Source: Cruorifilaria tuberocauda
Taxonomy: Eukaryota > Nematoda > Chromadorea > Rhabditida > Onchocercidae
Assembly: GCA_013365365.1 (NCBI GenBank)
Contig: JABVXU010000019.1
Location: 248,001-312,000 of the forward strand
Length of the DNA stretch: 64,000 nucleotides
Reading direction: 5' to 3'
The notes under the pieces are model-generated. The model did not search any database and was not told the DNA's origin. It saw only the letters and a program-made list of their open reading frames with translations. Below, in pieces: positions 1-11,135 of this stretch. Every line of letters begins with the position of its first letter. The stretch's first letter is position 1. The position numbers and the translations under genes are program-made.

Positions 1-3000
1 TGTTAGAGATTGAGGCGCAATCTTGCATTTGTCTTCAAAAAAGATTCCTTGAAAACTTTTTGGACAAAAAAAAGTAAAGAAAAAAGAAAAAAGTGCTGTA
101 CACCTGTACTGTGACATTTTATATCAAGGAAAAGAGGATGAAACGGATAAAACATTTATAATCGATAATAAAAATGTACTTAATTTTACTTCCCTTTTTT
201 GCTAATTAATCATAATGTAAACGTTTATTGAGAATATAGTAAAGTTATCAAAAGACAGATACCACAAACGTCTGATAGCATCGGTGTGTTGCTACCCATT
301 TCGTTATCAAGCCTTACCAAGAAAAACCTGTTTCCAACATTTTTCAAATCGATATCATCAATCATTTTTCTTCTCTCTCTCTCTCTTCTTATTCTTTAAT
401 ACTTCATGACTAAAACAAAGTGACAAAGAAGTGCCGTAAAATTATCAAACAGAAATGGTTCACATATAAATAACTTGTCTCATTGATGCAACGTTTGTAA
501 TAAATAAATGTAAGGCGTGATTGCAAAGATGCAAATAATCTATAAATCATAAAAAAACTAGCGATATTTAGCAGTCAAATGCAAATAAATCAAGAAGTTA
601 AAATGCAGTCATATTCAACTGTACATAATTAATTTTAAACAAAAAGTACAGTTAAAATTCGTTTCACCCATTCTTTTGTTTTCTTCATACCAAATTGTTT
701 TCTGATACACTTAAGACTTTACGAATTACGAAACTTTATATTCCAAAATTCTTAGTTCGTATAATTTTTTTTCAAGTTCTCTCATATTAACCTTTCGTGG
801 AAGCTTGATATGATTTATAATCCTCATATTTCTTCTCTAATAACATAGTATTTCACTTTATCTGGTCGATATATCAACCAATAAGTCGGGAAGCATGAAA
901 TCCATTAGATTTTTATTTTAATTTATGTTGAATTTAGTGTCACGATTAACAAAATATACGATTTTTGTCGGAACGGAAAATTGATTGTTTGTTTATTTTG
1001 CTTTCGAATGAAATGTTTTCAATATAGCCCTTATAGCATTAAAAATTAATAATGTGATACCATTATGAAGCTAGATGAAAATAAACATGAGGTCAAACTG
1101 GATTATAAAACATAAATCTAAACCAATCTCTGACTAAAGTAGTTTAGCGGACCTAAAATTACTTTAAACATATGAATAATAACTTTTAACATAAATTAAG
1201 ATAAGGCTGATTTTTTTGTTTCATTAATGGAAGTCTCATAGAATAAAAATTTTCTATTTTTAAATATCAAATATTGGCTAAATTGATATCGACGAAGTGG
1301 CAATTAGTTCAGTGTCAAGCAATATTATCATACATGTTTATTTGATTAACTATATCACTTGAGTAGGTCATGCCTTTATTAAAATTGATAAATGCTTATT
1401 GTCTAGGAATTTTGACTTATAATGCGGGAGGAAGATTATAGAATAGTAATTTTCTTTAATTTCTCACGAAAGCATTTTATATAGCTGAATAAAATAATGA
1501 GGCAAAAATCGCCGTATTAAATTCAAGTTTACTTATTTTCGATTCATAATTTTTTCTTCTTGTTTTCCCAAATTTATTCTTGACCTATGATCTTTTGTTT
1601 TTTGCAAAAATTCGTAATAGTGGAATTGGTAAAATAAATTGAATCACGGTACCAGATCCGTTAGAACTAATAAATTCTTTCCTAATATCCTTCATGTTAT
1701 AGATGTTATTCCGTTTTATAATATAAAATTTTCAAAGTACCCATTGATCTTGTCTTTATCCAGAATTCACTGATTTCGCAGAAACTCCTATTCCGATCAA
1801 TATTTTACCGTTCTTCAAAAGCCATTTCAAGATGATAACTATTTCTATTTAATCTTGTAATCGTATAGAGTATAAAATATAAGATACGGAGCTCCAAAAG
1901 AAAGGTATGAAGTTTGAAAAATGCTGTTATTTGAATCATATTTTATCAAAATTTTATACCTCTTTTATCAAAAGCATCTAAGGCTATCTTCATAATTTTG
2001 GCACACTAAAATTTGAATAAGTTTCAAAGTTTAATAGAAATTTAGGCGGATATGCCTTTACAAATTCTAATACATAATATTAGCAAGCGAAATTTTTCAT
2101 CGGCGATAAATATACTTGTTGAATGAACATTGACTGTCGCAATTTTCCTCTATTGGTACCGTATTCTAACAGTATTTTGCAAATACTTGAAATATCGAAA
2201 TTCGAAATTAAAGGTACGAGCTCAACAGTTCTTGTTAAAACACCACTTCTTCAACAACTAATAATGCATTGAACCAAATTCGGTGAAGATTCGAAGACTT
2301 CATTCCGCTGATCGTTCTTCGATGAAAAATATTCGTTTTAGGTTTGAAAGCACGGAGTATGGAAATATAGATTTCATAACATCTAAACTATCTGATAACT
2401 ACGGAAACAGTTCCGTGCACAGCTTATACAATATTCGACGGATAGAGATGATTTCTCACTATCTATATAATCATGAAACAACTCCCGTTCGCTTAGCATC
2501 CAACTCTACCACAAGTGATGTTATGTGAAAACATCACTTGATATCACGGTCAGTGTTAAACGAGACATTGAGAGAGACAGCCTGTAATATCGACCGGAAA
2601 GAAACATGAGAAAGTGAGAAACGTGCATACCACATCCTTCACGTTCTTCATCCTTTTCGCTTTATTCATTTAGTTCTTTATTTACTTCACATTGTGCCAA
2701 TGAACTCATAATCACTCAAATTTACTCGCCTGGAACTAGGTCAGGATGTATATGAAATATTTCAAAAATATTTGAAATAAGATATACTGCGTCAATTTAT
2801 TAATTTACAAAAAGATATAAATTCCTTACTGCTATTTAAAAACGCATTGAGGAACGAATAGAAAGAAAGAAGCTTACAATACTTTTCTTTCAAATATAGA
2901 CAAATATAAGGAAGCAGATATACATACGTAAACAATGAATGCGGAGGCTGAAGTAATTCTGAAATTTCTTCACATACTTTTTCTTCTAAAAATTCAAGAT

Positions 3001-4078
3001 TTCCTGTGCTTTAAATATGCTAAATGTTATGGATAATGAAATAAGAAAATTTTAGCTCTAATATAATTAAATTCATTCAAGTTTCTGAAATCCTGTTAAT
3101 CGATCCAGCCCAATTAATGAAAAACTAATTGAACATTGTTTTCCGTAATAAAGAAGCTCACAAATGACATTAACAAGTAGAAGACATAAAACGTGACATG
3201 CAACAAAAGCTTGCAAGCAAGCGTAGAATTAAAAATATGGACCAAAAGTGGGATAAAACATTTGTATGCAATATGAGCGTTATTTAGAGAAGCAAGGCTA
3301 CAACAGAAAAGCAGTGCAAAAGAAGGTTGAAGAATTGTCAAAAATATTGAAGATGAGAAACTTTCGAACAAATTCATGTGAAGAAAGTACACTAGCAAAG
3401 AAGATTATACGATTAACATGTTAAAAAACAATTCAATAAATAAAAATAAAACTGGGACAATGGAACAAAAATATGAGACAAATTAAAATGATTCCAAATG
3501 AGGGAAGGATGTGCACATGAAATTGAACGAAAGAATGTAAGAGATTTCCAGAGTTTTCTAAAATTCTTTTATATTTGGTCTACATAACAAATCAATACAG
3601 CACTTATCCATCGTTTATTACTTTGAATACAACAGATTTTTTTTCCCACAGCCTAATATGACTTTACAGTCTAAATTCCGTTCCGCCATCTCTGGCCGCC
3701 AAATATCCCTTATAACTAAAATTATAAAAACTAACTTGGCAATTATACCTCGGTTTAAAGTACAAAAAAACTCGTAAGAATGAAAATGGAATCGAAAGTG
3801 CTGCATAACACAGCAATATCTGGAGTCAACGGGAACAAAACACTGAGTTGTAATAGAAGCAGAGGGTTTTCATTGCAATTATCGAAAATCCCATTGAACT
3901 CCAAACACAAAAAAGTTAAATATTCATATAATTCATATTATATGAGAATATTCATACAATTTCTTCCTGGTTTATGTGGTTGAATTAACGGTAAAAAAAC
4001 AAGGATATGAAGTACTCGACTAAATGACATATTGTGTTAACTTTATTTCCAAGAGAGCATGCTCATGAAAAATCACAC
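1..4078. other. Intergenic region downstream of rab-10, no gene recognised
   Basis: AT-rich sequence with only short unlinked reading frames on both strands (the longest are about 80-95 codons at 2283-2528 and 3114-3398). None shows a recognisable domain or a chain of in-phase splice sites. A CT-rich tract lies near 370-390 and a perfect hairpin at 2512-2540 is listed separately. The 3' end of rab-10 is at 4079, so the right edge probably carries its 3' UTR. Confidence 0.5.
2512..2540. repeat. Perfect 11-bp hairpin
   Basis: CAAGTGATGTT at 2512-2522 is followed by a 7-base loop and its exact reverse complement AACATCACTTG at 2530-2540. It could form a stem-loop in RNA or be a palindromic protein site. 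Nothing nearby ties it to a function. Confidence 0.6.
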
Positions 4079-6085
4079 TTAACAGCATGTCAATTTGCCT
4101 ATTGTTACATTACTCTGTGGTTCTGCAGGCCGTATTATTGGTTGTCTCATTCCATCATCCTTAGCTGGCATCTGAAAAAGTACAAATTTAATTTATCATT
4201 ACAAATTTATCAACAATTTGTCACTCAACAAAATGTGTAGTTAACATACTTTAAGTAAGTCTGATTCTCCATACTTCTAAATAAAACATATTGCTTGAAG
4301 TACTTTATTGTAGAAAATTTCTCTTGCCAATGATCTTCGGATTACCCAAACTCAGGATAGAGTGTACTGCTTTTCTGAGCCATGCTGCATTAACGCCTAT
4401 TTACGCATGACGATTTACTTATTGTTACACTATTCCGCCGTTTTGCAGACCATACTATTGGCTCCTGACACTTATCGCAATATGAGCTCAGAATCACTAA
4501 CTATATTGGAGCATGACAAGAGACGTATGAGCTTCAAGTGAAATAAGGCATCATGTACTTCACTCATGTACTATTTTCAACGGAATGAAACACTGGACAT
4601 GTCTTCAGACATCTAAAAAATGTCAAACACCTAAAGTGCTAAAAATACTAACCTTATCAAGAATAGCTTCGGCGAGGTCATAGAATGCTTTATCAATTTG
4701 TATATTTGATTTCGCAGATGTTTCCAGAAACCTAATACCGTGATCACTGGCGATTTTTTCACCTCTTTCACGAGATACTACTCGTCGTTCTGCCATATCA
4801 CATTTATTGCCCAACAACATTTTTTCCACGTCTTCCGATGCATGCTGAATAAATTTCATAAACAAACTCCATAACATTATTTCAAATTGTTTCTTTAATA
4901 CCAAAAGGATACTACTTTCTTATGTCTTTTATAGCTTGGAGAAGAGTTCGGGAATTCCTTGTTTAACATATTTAAGCTCGAGCGCTATGGATTTCTTTAA
5001 TGTCTACAAACCTTACTATTCGAAGATATAAACAATTCTGTTAAATTAATACGGATCAATTTGTTGGATTCGACAAAGAGGTAATTTTTTCCTTATATTC
5101 AAATAAATGTCTCCGCTAGTCTTTCAAAACTGACAAAACAGTAATTAGAGAAGTTTTTCACCTAAAAAAGAGCTCTTTGCTCTTAGAAAAAAAACACAAT
5201 CACCTCATCAATATTCCTTAACCATTTAGCAATATTATCGAAGCTTTTTGCGTTAGTTATATCATAAACCAACATGATACCCATCGCACCTCGGTAGTAC
5301 GATGTAGTTATGGTGTGAAATCGTTCTTGTCCCGCAGTATCCCTGTAAAGCAATCATGATAAAATAAATTTAGAAATAATCATATACATCCTTATTCTAC
5401 AAAGCTGAACCACACGTAACATGCTTACACATGCAAAAGTTATCACAACTTCGCAAGCAACCCAGTGATGCTCTGAGAGAGTATGTTTGCTGAAGAATGA
5501 AGCACGTAACGATCAATCAAACATAAAATTCCATTTCATAAGTGTTCCCAAGTTCGGTACCGAAAAGAAGTAATCAGTCAAATGACATCAATTTATGAAG
5601 AGTAGCAAAACTTTTAGTTCACAAATATTTTGAACGTTTCCATTAGAAAATGACAAGGATTACCAGATCTGTAGCTTGATCTTCTTTCCTTTTAACTCTA
5701 TCGTCTTGATTTTGAAGTCGATGCCTGAAAGTTAAAAATTATTGGCAAATATTACAGTCTTCCAGAAAATCACAACCGACCAAAAAAAAATTGAAAATTT
5801 AACAGAATTGTTTATATCTTCGAATAGTGACATTATTCAGACTTGTAAAATAATTTGAAATTTGAATTTCAGAGCAACAGATTATTCAAGCCTAATTATT
5901 CAGCATTTAAGCTTGAGAATTATTTTTTGTATCATTTAAGAAAAATTGAAGAACCAACCTATAGTGGAGATGAAAGTAGTATTAAAAGCGTCATCACTAA
6001 ACCTATACAAAATGCATGTTTTTCCAACACCACTATCACCAATAAGCAATAATTTGAATAATAAATCATACTGCTTTTTCGCCAT
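4079..6085 (-). CDS. rab-10: Rab GTPase, RAB-10 orthologue
   Basis: Small GTPase of the Rab8/Rab10 group, known to direct exocytic and endocytic recycling on Golgi and endosome membranes. Five exons on the minus strand: 5959-6085, 5664-5724, 5204-5342, 4653-4844, 4079-4171. All phases close and give 203 residues, matching the usual ~200. Visible motifs are the P-loop GDSGVGKT (residues 16-23), the switch-II element spanning the exon 2/3 junction (WDTAGQE), NKCDM and ETSAK. The C-terminus is LTCC, a double-cysteine geranylgeranylation signal. The start [11 protein letters not shown] matches the family N-terminus, and TTTCAG lies nine bases upstream. A second, diverged copy of the last exon lies in the final intron (4390-4464). 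Assignment to Rab10 rather than Rab8 rests on the NKCDM...[11 protein letters not shown]...HGI region and is likely but not proven. Confidence 0.95.
4390..4464 (-). other. Duplicated, diverged copy of the rab-10 terminal exon
   Basis: In the last rab-10 intron, the minus strand carries a sequence clearly related to the true last exon (shared blocks CCAATA.TA.GG.CTGCA and GTGTAACAATA/ATGTAACAATA). It has a TGTCAG acceptor just before 4464 and an open frame in the same phase 0, giving 24 codons before TAA at 4390-4392. It starts EPIVWSAK and ends SSCVNRR, so the prenylated CC end is lost. It may be an alternative last exon or a decaying duplicate. The sequence alone cannot decide. Confidence 0.6.
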
Positions 6086-9000
6086 TACTACTTCCTGAAA
6101 TTGACCAAAGTTACTGATTTTCTATCTAAAAATAATTTTAAAATCGGATTCAGATGTTAACGACACGTTATGTTACAAAAAATGTTAAACCGCGCAGCAA
6201 AATTACTAGCATTTTTAAAAAAAGTGCATGAAAATGGAAAATATTTTACCAACTTTCAATCTACTAGACTTTTGCAGTCGTTCAAAAATAATCTCTTTCT
6301 TTGGTTATTCCAGCAAATCATTTTGCAATTCTTCAAGACAAATATGAATTACAAAATGACCGCCTAAAAGCGTAGTATAACTATACTTCTCAGGTTCACT
6401 TTATTCATAATAGAAATACAGAAAGACCGCGCAATTAATTTCCGTAACGATGTTGTTTCTTACAATGGAAGGCAACACTAAAGAAAACTGATCACTAGAT
6501 AAATGAAAAATTAATATCAAGGATAATCATCCAAATCTCTGTATAGATAATCCCCGATTTCATTCCAAAAAGGCAATTCATCATTGTGATATCTGGGATT
6601 TCGCGGTTGGCCGAATCCTTCACGAGTTGGAATTCCTCCCGCAGAGTGGGATATCTGATCAGTAATACGCCACTTTTCTTAGTTTCGTTAGTTTTTGGCT
6701 TCAGAAGTTTGCATTATTGATGCAGAAATTAAGAATAACATATTTCAAATTTTTACATAACAGAAGAGATTCTTGTAAATGTTATTTTAACTATAATATT
6801 CAGCGGGGAATGATACCCGTAAAAGTTAGATAAGAATTTTGTGCTTGAAAAAGGAAGTAAAGAGTGGAAGAGCTCAGTATATCAGAACTCGTTGTCAATA
6901 ATCTCCATCACTGTCACTAATATCCTGAAATTCGGGAGATAAGCCTCAATATACACAAAGCGATGCGTGTACCTGTTATGATATGAAAGCAACTAACCTA
7001 CATATTACATATGGCCATATAGACAAATGTGTCATGTAGAAGAAATAGATTTGGGAGAGGTGGAAATCAATATGAAAGAGGTGGGGTGACGTGATAAGCA
7101 AGATGCCATCGCCATTGGATGAAGAAGAGAAGTAAACAGACATGGAGGAATGGCAGTAACAGAGGATTCAACCATCTAGGGAAGTGTAGCGTGATGCGTG
7201 CGTGTCCTTCCTTATGCTATTACGAGAAGCCCAAATACGGTCGTTCAATGGAGAGGGTCAAGCATTCTGTCCATCCTTCTGTAATACTCTAAGCACCATT
7301 CCCACCATTTCATTTCTATATGATAGCAGCACCCTTATCATCAGCACCACTCTTATCATTATCATTTATTCTGATTCATTTCTCACTACTCCTTTTGATA
7401 ATTCTCTTAACACTTGTATTTCGTTACTGAACATCGTAGGTATTCAATGGAAATCGTTTTTAGAATACGAAGGAACAGTCGAGGAATGGTAACTTGTTCA
7501 GTCATTAATTCTTCTGTCACTTCTCTTACAGCAATAACCCAACACCATCATTTGTACTTCCATGAAATAAGCTAAAATCTCTCCCAGCTGATGGAGAAAG
7601 TTTTACGATGGTGAAAATGAACCCTTCCATTTGAAACTGTGCCAATTTATACTGAAATGACTTGTATGAAGCTTTTTCACCATATATCAAATTTGAGCAA
7701 CGAAAAATTCTATAAATTACTTGTTGCTTTGAATCTTTGGAATGGCTAATTTCTGCTTTCATCTTTTTCGAGGTCCCAAATGGACAATGCCTTATGCTAA
7801 TTAACTCGGTGAAGGCTACCACACTACAAATCTTTCACTGTTTTAAGAATTGCTACACAACTGAGACGACGCACTGAATATAAAATAATCGTACAGATTA
7901 TAGTGGATCTTTTCACGTGTTAAATGACTTGAGTAACTCCATTTTTTCTTGGCAACATATCACCAAGTTGGCGATAAGTCTCCTTCACATTGCCACCCTA
8001 CCAATCCGATGCGTTTTTTTTTACAATCTTTATTAATGAATTCCATAAAGAAATTAGTGAGGTCACATTAAATATTAAAAATTGGACATAAAAGGAAAGC
8101 TCCTTAACCGGTTACAAATAACTCAATCCTTTTTGTGCCATAGCTAAAAACCTCAAAATTAACGGATATTTCTGAAAGGAAGGAGACGAATTCAAATGTC
8201 AAGATAATCTTCAGTGATCGCAATATCATTTAAAAAGTGTATAGTCACGTAAATTTATTTTAGTTAAATGAATTTAAAATTAAACGGAAAATTAGGATGA
8301 AAAAAAGTGGAAACCAATTGCAATTGCAGCGATGTGTGCTGGACTGGAAAAATGAATGACTGCGCTTTCTATTCTCCCGTATAAACTGCGAAATATTTGA
8401 ATAAAGTTCTTCATATTATATTGCAAACATATAAACAAGCACTTGCAAACATTTGATAATGAAAAATAAGCTCTTGCATAAGAAAGAACAGAATAAAAAG
8501 ATTTCGTAAGAGAGAATAATGAAAACTGTGGAAACATTTTTCATCCTAAGATAAAGGACAAGTGTAAGAAAATTAAAATGGTAATTGGAAGTTAAAATTA
8601 ATTTTTAATTTTTAGTTAAAATTAATTTTAAAGCATTTTAGCTTAAAAAGAGTTTAGAGTCCCGATTAATAGGGCAGATTAACTTACACTTATTCAAATG
8701 CCATCTCAAAATAACATCAAAAAAATTCGCAAGAAAATCGCAAAATTTGTAAAAATCCGTATTTTTAAGATAAAATAATTGTTGGAATAATGAATAATGC
8801 ATAGGATAGCATGGTCATTCAATTTGTACTTTCAGAGATTGGACAATTTTTAGCATAAATGGATATCGAAACCAAATTTTTGAAATGGTCTGACACAGCG
8901 CACGTATGTATTTCACATTTTCCATTTACGCATGGAAATATTTCATATATTCCAATAATACTTATTACCATATCGATATGAATAGTATAAAATATGAAAT

Positions 9001-11135
9001 AGTATGAGATTACCTGTCAATCTCGGATGTTATACCAGAGTAATGGAATGATCAGTTCAACCAGAAAGCAATGTTTGAAGATTGAAATTATCTAAAAGGA
9101 AAGAAAAAGTTTTCAAGTTGCACATCCCTGAACACGTTCACAGATGGACTGATCAATCTATGATTCATTTGTAAAGATGAATTAAAGGACAGAACTAGCT
9201 TGCTTCACAGAATCAAAATGGTAGAGTAGTCAGATTATGAATTTGAAATTTTTATGTAAAAAAGAAAACACAATTGCCTGAAGCTGGAACTTCACATTTC
9301 TTTGGAGGACTTTCATTGAATAATACGTGCATAAATGAATAAAGATCTTCAATGAGCTGCGAAATTTATACTAAATTTTTTAAAGCAATAAACTATGTTG
9401 TAAAAAATTTAACACGGTTTACCGATAATTTCATTTAAATTTTGTTTCAAACTTAATTTTCTCAGGTGTTTTTTTATTTTTGTCAGGACAATTTTTTCGA
9501 AAAGTAATCAGCTAAAACACTACGAAGGAAATCACTGATATCCGATGAATGTATGACGTATCGTTTCAAAAGCGGAATTCAACTTGATGAAAAATTAAGT
9601 TCGCAAAACGCAGCTGTCTAGACAGATATGAAGTAAAAATGAATACTAATATTTTATCATCCAAAAAGTTAAGAGATACCAAGAAACTAAATGCATTATC
9701 AATACCTACATAACATCTGTCCCAAAATCACAATTCCAGCAAAAATTATTGCTCGACTAATAAATTGAATAAAATCGGTAAATACACGGGGCAATCTGCC
9801 TCGGAAGTGATCTCAGTCTTAATTGGAATTTTCAATCCGACAACTTGGTCAGGTTGAAAGTGTTAATCTCACCATTAGGCTAGTACAATATTAAGTCTAA
9901 AACTGGTGATATTGTTACAAACATAAATTCGATTCTCATGCTCAAAAGATACAACGCTGCGCCACCATATCGGCTTGTCGAATTATTAAATACATTTCGA
10001 GAATTGACATATAAATAGGTTATGCAGATATATTGGCATATACCACAGAACTTCTGTGAACTATATAACACCCTAAATCCTTTCAAAGCAATTCGAAACA
10101 CAAATACAAATATTCCACCCCGATAAACCGCTTCCCCATTTCTTCAAAAGTAAATGAGAATTCCTATCTTCCAATAATTCAGTTTTTTCCGCATTATTTA
10201 TCTAAAATTTCATAAACATTTCATGTATTTAATCAATGAATATCTATATCATATCAGCAAACCAAACTTCGGCATAGTCTTCCAAACAAAAAATTCAATT
10301 TGGGCAATAATTTATTGCAGAACTCTAGGACATCAACCTCGATGAGTAATGGTTGTCTCGAAATGAATAGGCAAAACTAAAAATACTGAACTTGACATTC
10401 GACTATAATCACTCACAGTGAACATTATTCCTTAATAATTATGGCATAATAGCAAAATATGTATATTATTCAAACATACAGATAAATAGGTTGGAATACA
10501 TAAAATCCAAAAAACATGCTTCATTTTGAATTTGTCATCATATCGCAATGCATTAAACTTTTATGCTGACAAGCATCAGAAGAAATTCGTGAATACCTTG
10601 TTAGACCAAGGTATTTTCTTTGCTGATAAATACAATTAAATTTCTACAGTTAAAAAATCACAAAAAGGCACAAAATGACAACATTAATAACGATATGTGA
10701 AATACTAACTTAACTACAAGTATGCCGTAAACTAAGCACACAATCATAATCTGCGAGAGTAGTAGTTTCACAACTGTACACGAAATAAAAGCAAGACTAC
10801 AGCAAACAGGAAGAAAATAGTAACACTAAGTCAGTCATTGAATTATAATATTAACCTAAGTAAATTGTAATTTTAAGCACAAAATCTATATAATAATTTT
10901 ACGCTTAGTTTAAATTGTGAACTTTCTATGGACTAGGTTACCAGCTTAAATTCCAACTGTTTCTAGGACGAAATTTGTTCTACACAAGACGAAATTTATA
11001 CCAAATATCTTTTTACTAAAAATCATCAGCACAAACAATCTTCGCTTCTGAGATCAAAAAATCATTAAAATTAGAACCAACGGATGACAAAAAATTTGTT
11101 ATCCAAAAAATTCCAAAAAAGGTAGAAATTTGATT
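6086..11135. other. Intergenic region between apr-1 and rab-10, no gene recognised
   Basis: Contains the rab-10 5' flank and the apr-1 3' flank. Reading frames such as 7202-7492 (+), 7526-7822 (-), 8292-8537 (-) and 9880-10101 (-) have no recognisable domains, low-complexity composition and no linked in-phase exons. The stretch near 7080-7260 is somewhat less AT-rich and could be promoter or an untranslated exon. No repeat or RNA gene was recognised. Confidence 0.45.
6095..6100 (-). promoter_or_regulatory. Candidate trans-splice (spliced-leader) acceptor of rab-10
   Basis: On the minus strand TTTCAG ends nine bases before the rab-10 ATG. This is the canonical nematode 3' splice consensus, and no upstream in-frame coding exon is needed. 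It is therefore a likely spliced-leader acceptor, though an ordinary 5'-UTR intron would look the same. Confidence 0.5.

Noticed and set aside
2283..2528. 81-codon plus-strand frame
   Set aside because: No domain, no linked splice sites, and it overlaps a perfect hairpin at its end. It looks like a chance frame.
7202..7492. 96-codon plus-strand frame rich in S, T, L and I
   Set aside because: Low-complexity composition, no ATG-start context and no partner exons. Likely non-coding flank of rab-10.
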